From contig NZ_WSQA01000006.1 of assembly GCF_009768885.1 (NCBI RefSeq), forward strand, positions 62,001-126,000: DNA of 64,000 nucleotides. Direction: 5' to 3'. The notes beneath the pieces are model-generated. The model worked only from the letters and a program-made list of their open reading frames with translations. It made no database searches and was not told where the DNA came from. This document shows, piece after piece, positions 48,701 through 56,285 of this stretch. The position numbers were made by a program, and so were the translations under genes. Source of the stretch: Sphingobacterium humi (GTDB taxonomy: Bacteria > Bacteroidota > Bacteroidia > Sphingobacteriales > Sphingobacteriaceae). How positions within the stretch are numbered: position 1 is the stretch's first letter; every line of letters starts with the position of its first letter.

Positions 48701-49230
48701 CCTAAACCACGTACACGGATACCCATGTCTAAGCCCGGTTGCCCGTCTACTGCAGAGACCTGAATACCTGGTGCGGCACCTTCTAAGGCTCTACTCACAG
48801 AAGAGTTCGACTGGTTGGCCAACACCTTGGAATCGATAGTGGAAACGGAACCCGTGAGGTCTCGTTTCTTTGCGGTACCATAAGCCACCACAACCACTTC
48901 TTCCAGATCGGCAGCATCTTCCGCTAACTGAATACGTAAGCTTGTTTGATTTCCTACTTGAACGGTTTGTGTGATAAAACCGATAAACCGAAAGGATAAG
49001 GTTGAATTGCTTCGTGTACCAATTTCGAAGCTACCGTCACTTCCGGTGGAAGTGGCGTTTTTGGTAGCTGAATCAGAAATAGACACGCCCCCTAGCGGTG
49101 CCCCTGTTGTAGCATCGACAACAGTTCCTCGTATTACCCGATCAGTTTGCGCCATACTTATTGTTGTGCAGAACACGAAGAGAAGGCTAAACACGAAAGT
49201 GAAATACTTTCCTAATTTAGATTTACACAT
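45754..49230 (-). CDS. SusC/RagA-type TonB-dependent outer-membrane transporter (pectin operon)
   Basis: This 1158-residue protein has a signal peptide to about residue 28, a carboxypeptidase-regulatory-like domain at ~31-105, the TonB-box-like EEVVVVAYG at 110-118, the plug domain (GSVSTIDSKV, then VVIDGVPAQNDNPLASI and TVLKDAASTALYGSRGANGVVLVTTK) and a C-terminal barrel ending in phenylalanine. It imports oligosaccharides bound by its SusD partner, powered by TonB-ExbBD. It is similar in N-terminal layout to the second SusC at 51218-54508. It has its own promoter with the conserved direct repeat. Confidence 0.94.
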   Translation of the reverse strand: MCKSKLGKYFTFVFSLLFVFCTTISMAQTDRVIRGTVVDATTGAPLGGVSISDSATKNATSTGSDGSFEIGTRSNSTLSFRFIGFITQTVQVGNQTSLRIQLAEDAADLEEVVVVAYGTAKKRDLTGSVSTIDSKVLANQSNSSVSRALEGAAPGIQVSAVDGQPGLDMGIRVRGLGSANQNTSNALVVIDGVPAQNDNPLASISAKDIESVTVLKDAASTALYGSRGANGVVLVTTKRGAKGAPRIGLEAKTGVNQIGPYMFDKISDPKDIYEFAWLSIYNSVRYGVDGSGVAKNYTTNLNNPNMSHEDAAEFASKHLFDYTGSTSKFQVNNLGNWMLYDVPGAIYTPTGSGSNASSTMTGAYLVNTDGKLNPNARLLYNDNYDTHLLENRLRQEYNLSASGSSEKVDYFVSGGFLEDPSYIRGSSFKRYNGRANVNAQVYDWLKIGANLGYANRNTQSPATRFGRNPGSSSANVFRFINGQNPLTQLYARDKDGNIVQQGGKDKVHVLAGDSYSPLGPTAAAYATTNVLTVLDNDIDRRISDDWSTRTYGTITFLDGFSFTANFSLDKFNDMRTRYWNSESGQSAGIGAFGKVFSNTTIMNSQHLLNYNKTVNSHTFEGLLGHEYDSFQFETLNYRSSYELIDNFPAYANFVGRYDGGTFSNPGGGTDIRRMESYFARGNYNYADKYFAQASVRRDGSSKFKLVDNRWGTFWSVGAGWRINGEEFMANTASWLDNLKVRASYGVIGNQNGISNYAGYQTWGFSAVYQPSNNGTGLPASYVLNQNAYVNDQLTWEKVNTFDAGLEFAFFNRVRGSFDYYNRTTTNAIWNQPIAYSKGQSSILTNTARINNYGFEVDLTVDVIKNEDWNWSVSTNGTHYRTILKEVPPGVGSAALGGNWTGGVDGWSAAGTGGVTAISYLRGINKDYFNMYLYKYAGVDQNTGLPMFYHQVTDADVSAGLYNGAKAGESVKTTDYSQASRYEIGSAVPNWIGGFSTSLRYKNFDLYGSFAYQLGGKFLSTEYANSLYVTENPGKPLSAELIGNTFTKENTGAKFPMVMYNNTYGNGSTFGSWLYSDMAVFNASYLNLKNITVGYTFPEKLLGNSKIKRLRIYASGDNIFMLTSHSGIDPRMSLVGGWEVGAYSYPTMRTFSGGINLDF

Positions 49231-49261
49231 AATTGATTATTTTGATTAGTAACTTGATAAT

Positions 49262-49320
49262 CAAATATCATTTTTTTAAAAAAGAAAACCATCCTGTAGC
49301 GTCCTGTATCGTTTTAGCAA
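49262..49320 (-). promoter_or_regulatory. Promoter and direct-repeat operator of the pectin-operon susC
   Basis: On the minus strand, 49269-49262 reads GATATTTG (near TAnnTTTG). The direct repeat CATCCTG-N4-GTCCTG (+ reading) spans 49290-49306, exactly 20 bases from that element. It is followed at 49308-49320 by ATCGTTTTAGCAA. The 31-base block at 49290-49320 matches the block at 54571-54601 at all but a few central positions. A second ATCGTTTTAGCAA lies 21 bases further, at 49329-49341. The start codon is 32 bases from the -7 element. Confidence 0.75.
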
Positions 49321-49445
49321 GTTTTATAATCGTTTTAGCAATTTTGGCACGGGTATTTTAACCTTAAAACTTAATTTTCTGTCGATTATAGAAATGTGAC
49401 AACAATTTAACAGTCTCCAAGCTCCTTTGTAGCTGCTTCCGTTTA

Positions 49446-49546
49446 GTCCCTTTTCTCACCCCTTTCACTCCCCTTTCAAACCCGTATCAAGCCCCTTTAC
49501 AAAGGCTGAGGATACGCGTGAAAATAGCAGGTGAAAGGAGAAAGCA
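49446..49546. repeat. Pyrimidine-rich intergenic repeat, copy 2
   Basis: This is the second copy of the element at 12136-12230. A 32-base core at 49452-49483 is identical, and CCCCTTT, GGCTGAG and GTGAAAATA follow in the same order. Here CCTTTCAC in the pyrimidine arm can pair with GTGAAAGG near 49531-49538. It sits between the two susC/susD loci. Confidence 0.7.
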
Positions 49547-49603
49547 TTGCAGCATAACCAAAGCAAGGTTGCTGCATGAAGCAGGCTGGCTTTTTTTAAA
49601 ATC

Positions 49604-49633
49604 GAAAGCCCCACAGCTGACTGTGAGGCTTTC
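49604..49633 (-). terminator. Hairpin downstream of the second susD, probable terminator
   Basis: A two-part stem GAAAGCC/GGCTTTC and CACAG/CTGTG with a 4-base loop and one mismatch lies 53 bases past the susD stop codon. On the minus strand it is followed by GATTTT, a short T-run. It probably ends the susC-susD transcript before the pectin-operon promoter. Confidence 0.65.
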
Positions 49634-49686
49634 AGTTATGTACTAAATATGTTCAGGCTTGCGCGTAGCGATCGCGCGGCCAGCTA

Positions 49687-51207
49687 TTACAATGGATTCT
49701 GCTCTTGAATTAAATCGTTGTAGTTTAATTCGGTATTCAAAGGCAATTGGAAGGTAAAGTCCTTGCCTGCAGGCACCACATTTGGCGATTGATGATTGCT
49801 GGAAGATTTACGATCGACGCCGATGCCCCATCGTTTATTATCATAAAATTCAAAGCCGCCTTCTCCCCAAAGTTCAATCCGGCGTTGTAGCCTAATTTCT
49901 GCTAACAAATCAGCACCTGTTTTGTTGCTTTTCACATAGCTAGGATCACGCTTGGATACCAAGCTGAACAAGGTATTCTGCGCATCTGCCGTTTTATTGC
50001 TACGCGCTTCGGCTTCCGCTTTCGCTAAAATAATCTCCGAGCTACGGATATAGATCTCATTCTGGTTATAATCTGGAATGGAAGCTGAAATTTTCGGTGC
50101 AACAAATTTTAAGTTGTAATACTTTTCAAAGGTTACTTTGGCCCCTGAAGTAGGATAGGTAAACTCGAAATCCTTATCTACGAAGTTCTTCTTACGGTAA
50201 TCGCTGGCAGGAATTTGATCGTACAAGCGTTGGTCAATGGCTGTCCAATGTCCTTGGGAACCACCGTATCCACCCTCCGACATGATGTTCATCCAGCCTG
50301 GGAAAGAAGAGGTTCCTTTTCCTGAGGTGCTCGAATATTCGTAACCAAAGATTGTTTCCTTGGCTAATAAGGTCATGCCTGCATTCAGGTATTCGCTTTC
50401 ATTGAATAATTCCGGATAAACGGCCAAGATCTCCTTAGCGGCCTGCACGGTTTTATCCCATTCACCTAAGGTTAAGGCTGCACGCGCTAATATCGCCGAA
50501 GCAACCGAACCATCCACATCAATGCGGGAAGGCGTAAAATACTTTTCACTTTTTTTGAAAAGTGCTACCGCTTCTTCCGCATCAGCCATCACTAAGTTCC
50601 ACACTTCCTTCGATGTAGCGCGTGGTTTTGGATCACCCGAAGCATCTACAATAGGCACGCCCAATTTTTCAGCACCTCCATGCATATAATCATCCTGATA
50701 TAACCACATTAAATGACTGTAGGAAAAGGCACGCATGGCTAAAGCGACTGCCTTATAGCGCATCAGCGATTTATTATTCTCCGATAAGTCGTTCTGATCA
50801 ATTTCCGGAATAACGGAAAGCACCTGATTGGATAAGAAGATAAAGCGGTAAAAAGTGCCCCAATAGGCTTGCACTCGGCCGGTTCCCTCCTCGCGGTAAG
50901 AACGCATTTCATAATCGCTCTTTAACCAGCTGGCTGAATTGGCCAACACCATATCGTTTCCTTTCAAGCTGAGCAGGAGGTTCAATACGGAATAGTTTTT
51001 GGTATCTACGGAATTGATATTGGAATAGCCGTTAACTTCAGAAACCAATTTAGTAACCATAGGCTCCAGAACCTTATCGGGGTTCTTTTTCACCACTTCC
51101 TGCAGATCATCTTGGGTTAAGGTACTTTCCGGATCGACCATCAATAGTTTTTGGCAAGAACTAAAGACTACAGCTGCTGCTGCTAATCCTAAATATATTT
51201 TTTTCAT
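49687..51207 (-). CDS. SusD/RagB-like surface glycan-binding lipoprotein (second pair)
   Basis: This 506-residue protein has an SPII signal with Cys18 in FSSCQK. SusD features include ALAMRAFSYSHLMWLYQDDYMHGG near residue 150, SSEIILAKAEAEARSNKTADA near residue 397, and the C-terminal RIELWGEGGFEFYDNKRW. It pairs with the SusC encoded 10 bases upstream. There are no enzymes in this unit, which ends at the hairpin 49604-49633, so it may serve as an extra uptake port under the same regulator as the pectin operon. Confidence 0.93.
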   Translation of the reverse strand: MKKIYLGLAAAAVVFSSCQKLLMVDPESTLTQDDLQEVVKKNPDKVLEPMVTKLVSEVNGYSNINSVDTKNYSVLNLLLSLKGNDMVLANSASWLKSDYEMRSYREEGTGRVQAYWGTFYRFIFLSNQVLSVIPEIDQNDLSENNKSLMRYKAVALAMRAFSYSHLMWLYQDDYMHGGAEKLGVPIVDASGDPKPRATSKEVWNLVMADAEEAVALFKKSEKYFTPSRIDVDGSVASAILARAALTLGEWDKTVQAAKEILAVYPELFNESEYLNAGMTLLAKETIFGYEYSSTSGKGTSSFPGWMNIMSEGGYGGSQGHWTAIDQRLYDQIPASDYRKKNFVDKDFEFTYPTSGAKVTFEKYYNLKFVAPKISASIPDYNQNEIYIRSSEIILAKAEAEARSNKTADAQNTLFSLVSKRDPSYVKSNKTGADLLAEIRLQRRIELWGEGGFEFYDNKRWGIGVDRKSSSNHQSPNVVPAGKDFTFQLPLNTELNYNDLIQEQNPL

Positions 51208-51217
51208 GTTCGTTCGA

Positions 51218-54200
51218 TTAGAGAGTTAAATTAATAGCGAAGGACACCACTCTGGATTGCGGGAAACCAAAGGCACTCACACTGGAACCATCGTCAAAAG
51301 CAGTTCTTGGGTCTACCCCTTTTTTGGCTGAAACAAAGAATAAGTTTTCCGCAGATAGGTAACATCTTAACTTATCGACCTTGTATTTCGACAATAAACT
51401 ATTCGCGAAGGTATAACCTAAGGTTATTGATTTTAAATTCAGATAACTCGCATCAAAAACCGCGAAGTCAGAGTACTGGCCTACCCCACCACCTACTGGC
51501 GTACTACCAAAGTTGGTGCCGCCAAGCATACGCATCGGAATGTTTGAACTTGTATTTTCTGGTGTCCAGGCATTTAATAAATCCGTATGAATACCGCGTC
51601 CTATGGCATTTCCGGTTAACCCTTGGTAGGATAAGGAAACGGTTTTGCCGCCCATTTGGTAGCTGGCAAATACCGAGAAATCGAAGTTTTTGTAGGATAC
51701 GCTTGTATTGAAACCTCCCACGAGATCAGGGCTGATGGTTCCTACTTCGTAGCGTGTTCCATCGTTGCCGGTTGTTGTTACGATATCCCCAACTTTATGA
51801 CCCGGATACTTGCTCAGGTCATCGCTTTCCTTCAATGTTTTATAGGTCATTCCCAATCCGGTGTTTTGGTCTACACCGGCGTATTTATAGATATACATAT
51901 TGAAGTAATCTTTGCCTGGCCCTCTTAAGAAGTTCCCTTGCACGAAATTGCCACCAAGGTCTGGGCTTCCTACCCCTGCCGGCATGGATACTAATTTTGT
52001 TCTATAGCGGGAAGCATTTGCCCCTACAGACCAGCGCAGATCATCGCGACGGATAATCACGTAGTTCAGATCAATTTCAATACATTTATTATTGAGCTCG
52101 CCCGCGTTCTCCATACGGGAACCGCGACCGGTTGATGCAGGTAAAGGCTTGGTAAATAATAGGTTTTTCGTATCGCGATTAAAGTAATCTACAGTACCTG
52201 ATAAACGGTTGAAGAGGTTAAAATCTACGCCGAAATCGTAGGTATGGTTCGTTTCCCAGGTTAGGCCTAAATTACCCCATCCTGTCTGAGATAAGGTTGG
52301 CACCGGAGCTACTAAATTACCGCCATTCCCTAAAGCCCAGGTATCCGTCCAGTTTGTCGCACCAACGGCATTGTTCCCTTGTACACCATAACTTGCCCGG
52401 AATTTAATATCATTCACCCAAGCAACATCTTTCAAGAAGTTTTCCTTAGATACACGATAAGCTCCACCTACCGACCAGAAAGTACCCCATTGGTTCTCTC
52501 TAAAGTAGGAAGAACCGTCGAAACGCAAGCTTCCGGATAGGTAATATTTCTCATCGAAGTTATAGTTCACCCGGCTTAAATAACCTTCCAGCACCGATTT
52601 ACCCGAACCACCATTCAGGTAAGAAATACCGATCGCATTGTTAAAGTCTGGCTTATCATAGGCCAACATGATATTCTTTTGTCCCGATTGATTGTCAGAA
52701 CGTGTCCAACGGAACTCATGACCGACTAAGGCATCTACATGGTGTGCCCCGAAGTTTTTATCCCAGGATAAAATCTGGGTGCTATTCAATTGCGTACCAC
52801 GAGCCCAATAGCCTGTAATGGTTCCTTGGGAATCACGTGCGGCCGTTCCTGACTCGTTGTTTGCATAGCTCTTATTGAAGACATAATTATTGTCAACGGC
52901 AAGATCTACTTTAAATTTAAAGTCGCTCAAGAAACTCGCTTCTAAATAGGTTCTTGCAGAAAGCACATCTCTTTTGTTATTGGCGAAGTCTTTTTGAAAA
53001 TAAATACCCGGCGAATAGCCATTGAAGGCAAGCCTGGCGGTGGACCCATAGCGAGAATAGGTTTCTCCGGTTCCCAGGTCAAACATCTCCTCCCCGTATT
53101 CGTTATAACGTCTATTGCCGTCTTTATCGTAGGCAAATAGCGTGTTGATGGGGCTAAAGTAATTCAACCATGTAAACAGGTTGGTATTTACCGTACCGCC
53201 GGAATAGCCCGGAACATCGGTATTAACACGGGAATAGAACATGGAAGCTCCCCCTTTTAACCAATCAGTAATTTTAGAGTTCAAATTAATACGACCATTA
53301 AAGCGATCGAAATTGGACGCCATAACGTAGGAAGGATCATTTAAATAACCCAAAGAAACGTAATAATCATTTTTTTCGGAACCTCCGTTCAAGGACACAT
53401 TATACTCCTGACGGATGGTGTTTTTAAAGAAGTAATCTTCCCAATTATCATGATACATCAAGGTCGCCTCAGGTCTGATTTTTCCGGTTACCGGGTCAAT
53501 CAGGGTAGTGCCATCCGGGATATCATAAAGCATGTAGTTTCCTAAGCCATTGCGTTGAGTTAAGGCATTACCATTTGCTTTGAAAAGGTTATCAGAAGCA
53601 TACTGACGCAATTCGGCCTCGCTCATGTTTTTAAAACGGTCGGCACGATCGGGTGCATATTTGGAATAATTGTAAATCCCCTGCCAGGTATATTCATAAA
53701 ACGTGGCCGGATCCTGCACTTTATCGAAATCGCTCTGCCCCTTACTAGTTACCCCCACACGCATATCTGCAGAAATGGATGTTTTCCCTAGTTTTCCTTT
53801 TTTGGTAGTGATTAAGATTAAGCCATTGGCTGCTCTAGAACCATACAATGCATTGGCTGCCGCATCTTTTGACACGACGATAGACTCGATATCCGCAGGG
53901 TTCAAGGAGTTTAACCCGATATCGGATGGTGAGCCATCGACAACAATGAGAGGCGAGTTACTCGCATTGATGGATCCCATACCGCGGATACGTAAGCCTG
54001 CATCTGCGCCCGGCTGCCCCGTACTGGTGGAGAACTGAACCCCCGGAACCGCACCTTCGAAAGCGCGAGAAATGGTAGAAATCTGGCTTTTCTCAATAGA
54101 TTCTGTCGAAATAGAAGACACCGAGCCCGTTAAATCCTTCTTCTTGGAAGAACCGAAGGCAACCACCACCACTTCATCCAATTCGGATTCATTTTCGTTT

Positions 54201-54508
54201 AATTCTACCCGGATTTGGGATTGATTGCCCACAACAACGGTTTTTAAATCAAAACCGATGTACTTAAAGGTTAAGGTTGAATTTGCTTGGCTCGAAATTT
54301 CAAAGGTACCATCCTCACCGCTTGCAGCCGTACTTTTCGTTGCTGCATCGGACACCGAAACTCCTACCAACGGATTCCCATTGGAGGCATTTACGACGGT
54401 TCCTCGAATAATTCTACTGGCTTGAGCAAATGCTGCATGGCTTGACCCTAAGAGCAAGCTGATGCAAATGAATAAAGAGATAAAAATCCCTGGTTTAGCA
54501 TTGTTCAT
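51218..54508 (-). CDS. SusC/RagA-type TonB-dependent outer-membrane transporter (second pair)
   Basis: This 1096-residue protein has a signal peptide to about residue 29, a carboxypeptidase-regulatory-like domain at ~32-105, TonB-box-like DEVVVVAFG at 111-119, then the plug (GSVSSISTES, LIVVDGSPSDIGL, IVVSKDAAANALYGSRAANGLILITTK) and a barrel ending in a hydrophobic strand (SFAINLTL). The first 200 residues closely parallel the SusC at 45754-49230, pointing to duplication followed by divergence of the barrel. Ligand unknown. Co-regulation with the pectin operon is indicated by the shared promoter block. Confidence 0.94.
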   Translation of the reverse strand: MNNAKPGIFISLFICISLLLGSSHAAFAQASRIIRGTVVNASNGNPLVGVSVSDAATKSTAASGEDGTFEISSQANSTLTFKYIGFDLKTVVVGNQSQIRVELNENESELDEVVVVAFGSSKKKDLTGSVSSISTESIEKSQISTISRAFEGAVPGVQFSTSTGQPGADAGLRIRGMGSINASNSPLIVVDGSPSDIGLNSLNPADIESIVVSKDAAANALYGSRAANGLILITTKKGKLGKTSISADMRVGVTSKGQSDFDKVQDPATFYEYTWQGIYNYSKYAPDRADRFKNMSEAELRQYASDNLFKANGNALTQRNGLGNYMLYDIPDGTTLIDPVTGKIRPEATLMYHDNWEDYFFKNTIRQEYNVSLNGGSEKNDYYVSLGYLNDPSYVMASNFDRFNGRINLNSKITDWLKGGASMFYSRVNTDVPGYSGGTVNTNLFTWLNYFSPINTLFAYDKDGNRRYNEYGEEMFDLGTGETYSRYGSTARLAFNGYSPGIYFQKDFANNKRDVLSARTYLEASFLSDFKFKVDLAVDNNYVFNKSYANNESGTAARDSQGTITGYWARGTQLNSTQILSWDKNFGAHHVDALVGHEFRWTRSDNQSGQKNIMLAYDKPDFNNAIGISYLNGGSGKSVLEGYLSRVNYNFDEKYYLSGSLRFDGSSYFRENQWGTFWSVGGAYRVSKENFLKDVAWVNDIKFRASYGVQGNNAVGATNWTDTWALGNGGNLVAPVPTLSQTGWGNLGLTWETNHTYDFGVDFNLFNRLSGTVDYFNRDTKNLLFTKPLPASTGRGSRMENAGELNNKCIEIDLNYVIIRRDDLRWSVGANASRYRTKLVSMPAGVGSPDLGGNFVQGNFLRGPGKDYFNMYIYKYAGVDQNTGLGMTYKTLKESDDLSKYPGHKVGDIVTTTGNDGTRYEVGTISPDLVGGFNTSVSYKNFDFSVFASYQMGGKTVSLSYQGLTGNAIGRGIHTDLLNAWTPENTSSNIPMRMLGGTNFGSTPVGGGVGQYSDFAVFDASYLNLKSITLGYTFANSLLSKYKVDKLRCYLSAENLFFVSAKKGVDPRTAFDDGSSVSAFGFPQSRVVSFAINLTL

Positions 54509-54542
54509 GTTTTAGATTGATGTTTGAATAAATTTGTTGCAC

Positions 54543-54601
54543 CAAATATCTCATCTTTTAGCCTGACAACCATCCTGTTGTATCCTGTATCGTTTTAGCA
54601 A
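54543..54601 (-). promoter_or_regulatory. Promoter and direct-repeat operator of the second susC
   Basis: On the minus strand, 54550-54543 reads GATATTTG, identical to the -7 element of the other susC. The direct repeat CATCCTG-N4-ATCCTG (+ reading) spans 54571-54587, exactly 20 bases away, followed by ATCGTTTTAGCAA at 54589-54601. The start codon is 35 bases from the -7 element. The conserved spacing in three promoters argues for one activator. Confidence 0.75.
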
Positions 54602-54792
54602 AAGGTAATAAAGATAGTTTAGAATGAATTATTCAGACTTTTTCAATAGAAACACTTAGTGTATAGATGATTTGCTGTCAAAAATATAAAATCAATGAAA
54701 AAATGGGATAAAATTCAAATGAAACAAGGCAAATAAGATTAATTTGGAATTATTACAGATAATTACATGGTATTTCTTCCTTTATTCATAGC

Positions 54793-54822
54793 AAAAAAGC
54801 CAACCTGGCGGTTGGCTTTTTC
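54793..54822 (-). terminator. Rho-independent terminator of the rhamnose operon
   Basis: A 7-bp perfect stem GCCAACC/GGTTGGC with a 4-base loop lies between A- and T-runs, so it ends transcripts in either direction. It is 100 bases past the rhaB stop codon. Confidence 0.88.
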
Positions 54823-54921
54823 TAGAGATTGGTTGATCACCTTCGATGTTGATGATCTGGTCGAAAGAATCGACCATCATTTAATCCTGAGGAGCTATTT
54901 TGATTTCACTAAGTTCTTATG

Positions 54922-56283
54922 TTAGGCTCTGAAGAACCTGATTTCTATTAAATCGTTGGGAATAGGCTGGTTATTCCAATGTTCATGGATAACCAAGGCG
55001 GCGCCAATGGCTGTTGCCTGCGCCATGGAGGCGGCATATACTTCCATTTCAGGAAAGGCATGCGCCAGTAGATTCATGTAAATGGCATTCTTGCTAAATC
55101 CGCCATCCACAAAGATGCGGGTGGTTTTCTTGCCTGCTTGAATTAGTTTTGTGGATGCGATTTGCGCCTTGATGAGGTGCAAGATCAGCGCATGATAGGC
55201 TTCCGTATAGTTTGCATATTGAGCTAAATCTTGCTTGGCGAATGCCGCTAAGTCGGAAGAAATGGGCTGCCCTTCTAATTTTTTCACGATGTTCCAATCA
55301 ATATCCATATGCTTGAATTTGGCAGTCGAGGTATCGAAATAATCAGCGATACGTTTCGACTGCAGTTCATGCTCATGGCCAGCAAACAATCGGGAGGCTT
55401 TCACCGGCTTCCCTTCATAAGAAAGGTAGAACAAGCAATCGCTTTCCAATTCGCTTTTCGTTAAAGGCTGATCATTGAACGGATTAATGGAAATGCACCA
55501 GGTTCCTGTTGAAATCAGGATAAATGGTTCGTGAAAGTTTAGTAAATAGGGAATTAATGCCGAAGAACTATCGTGCAGGCCTACCCCTATTTTAAAGGTA
55601 CTTCCAGGAAAAGTGGCCGGAAAGACCGCGGAAGCATCTACTATAGGCGCTAACTTTTTATCGATGCCCTCATCCCTGACCCAGGTATGGTAGTCTTGTT
55701 TTTTATAGTCCCATAAAGCGGTATGACAACCTATAGAGGTCATATCCGAATAGGTTTTCCCCGACAACAGAAAGCTGAGGTACTGCGGTAAATGCAAGGC
55801 GTACTTGGTTTTCGCATAGATGTCAGGCTGTTCCTTCTTTAAGCGATAGACCTGCAATCCGGAGTTTAAGCTCCCCAAGGATGGGGAAGCCGTATCCAGG
55901 CTAAACTGATCGACCCCGCCATAGCTTTGATGCAAATGGTCAGCAAGGGCTTTCGGGTATTCCTTGAGGTAATTGTAGAGTGCTGCTAAGGGCCTACCGT
56001 CTTCATCGAGGTACACAAAGCTGGCACCATAGGAGGTAAAGTTGATGGCTTTTACATCAAACTCATCCCGACGGAAGATCTCTTGCAAAGAATCAAAAAC
56101 GGATAAACGCAGGCTTTCCAGGTTCTCACAAGCATCGCCATCTTCATCCAAGGTTTCTAAAAAGCGCGCCGATTTTTCATAGACAAGCTCATAGTTCTCA
56201 TCGAATAAGAATAACTTCTTATTGGTTTTGCCTACATCAAAAATGGCGACAACCGGTTTTCTCTCCTTCCCCTTCATACCCAT
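54922..56283 (-). CDS. rhaB: L-rhamnulokinase-like FGGY carbohydrate kinase
   Basis: This 453-residue FGGY-type kinase begins VVAIFDVGKTNKKLFLFD, the ATPase-fold phosphate-1 motif. It has INFTSYGASFVYLDEDG near residue 86, IGVGLHDSSSALIPYL near residue 233 and a C-terminal RIFVDGGFSKNAIYMNLLA (adenosine motif) near residue 388. The sequence is the Bacteroidota form, distinct from E. coli RhaB. Rhamnulokinase activity (rhamnulose to rhamnulose-1-phosphate) is assigned from the operon with rhaI, rhaEW and rhaT. It starts 2 bases after the rhaI stop. Confidence 0.87.
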   Translation of the reverse strand: MGMKGKERKPVVAIFDVGKTNKKLFLFDENYELVYEKSARFLETLDEDGDACENLESLRLSVFDSLQEIFRRDEFDVKAINFTSYGASFVYLDEDGRPLAALYNYLKEYPKALADHLHQSYGGVDQFSLDTASPSLGSLNSGLQVYRLKKEQPDIYAKTKYALHLPQYLSFLLSGKTYSDMTSIGCHTALWDYKKQDYHTWVRDEGIDKKLAPIVDASAVFPATFPGSTFKIGVGLHDSSSALIPYLLNFHEPFILISTGTWCISINPFNDQPLTKSELESDCLFYLSYEGKPVKASRLFAGHEHELQSKRIADYFDTSTAKFKHMDIDWNIVKKLEGQPISSDLAAFAKQDLAQYANYTEAYHALILHLIKAQIASTKLIQAGKKTTRIFVDGGFSKNAIYMNLLAHAFPEMEVYAASMAQATAIGAALVIHEHWNNQPIPNDLIEIRFFRA

Positions 56284-56285
56284 GC

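Larger units (their letters stand above)
49231..49686. other. Intergenic region upstream of the pectin-operon susC
   Basis: Contains, from left to right, the susC promoter and operator (49262-49320), a second TTGCTAAAACGAT half-copy (49329-49341 in + reading ATCGTTTTAGCAA), the pyrimidine-rich repeat (49446-49546), and a hairpin past the stop of the second susD (49604-49633). No open frame resembling a protein was seen. Confidence 0.7.
54509..54921. other. Intergenic region between rhaB and the second susC
   Basis: Holds the susC promoter and operator (54543-54601), about 190 AT-rich bases without recognised features, the rhaB terminator (54793-54822) and a second imperfect hairpin at 54853-54880 (ATGATCTGGTCG/CGACCATCAT with a 2-base bulge). 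No coding frame was seen. Confidence 0.65.

Noticed and set aside
49661..49677. GCGCG/CGCGC inverted repeat and a GCGATCGC octamer near the end of the second susD
   Set aside because: The short stem has no T-run, and a single GCGATCGC is expected by chance, so it was not called a terminator or a HIP1-type site.
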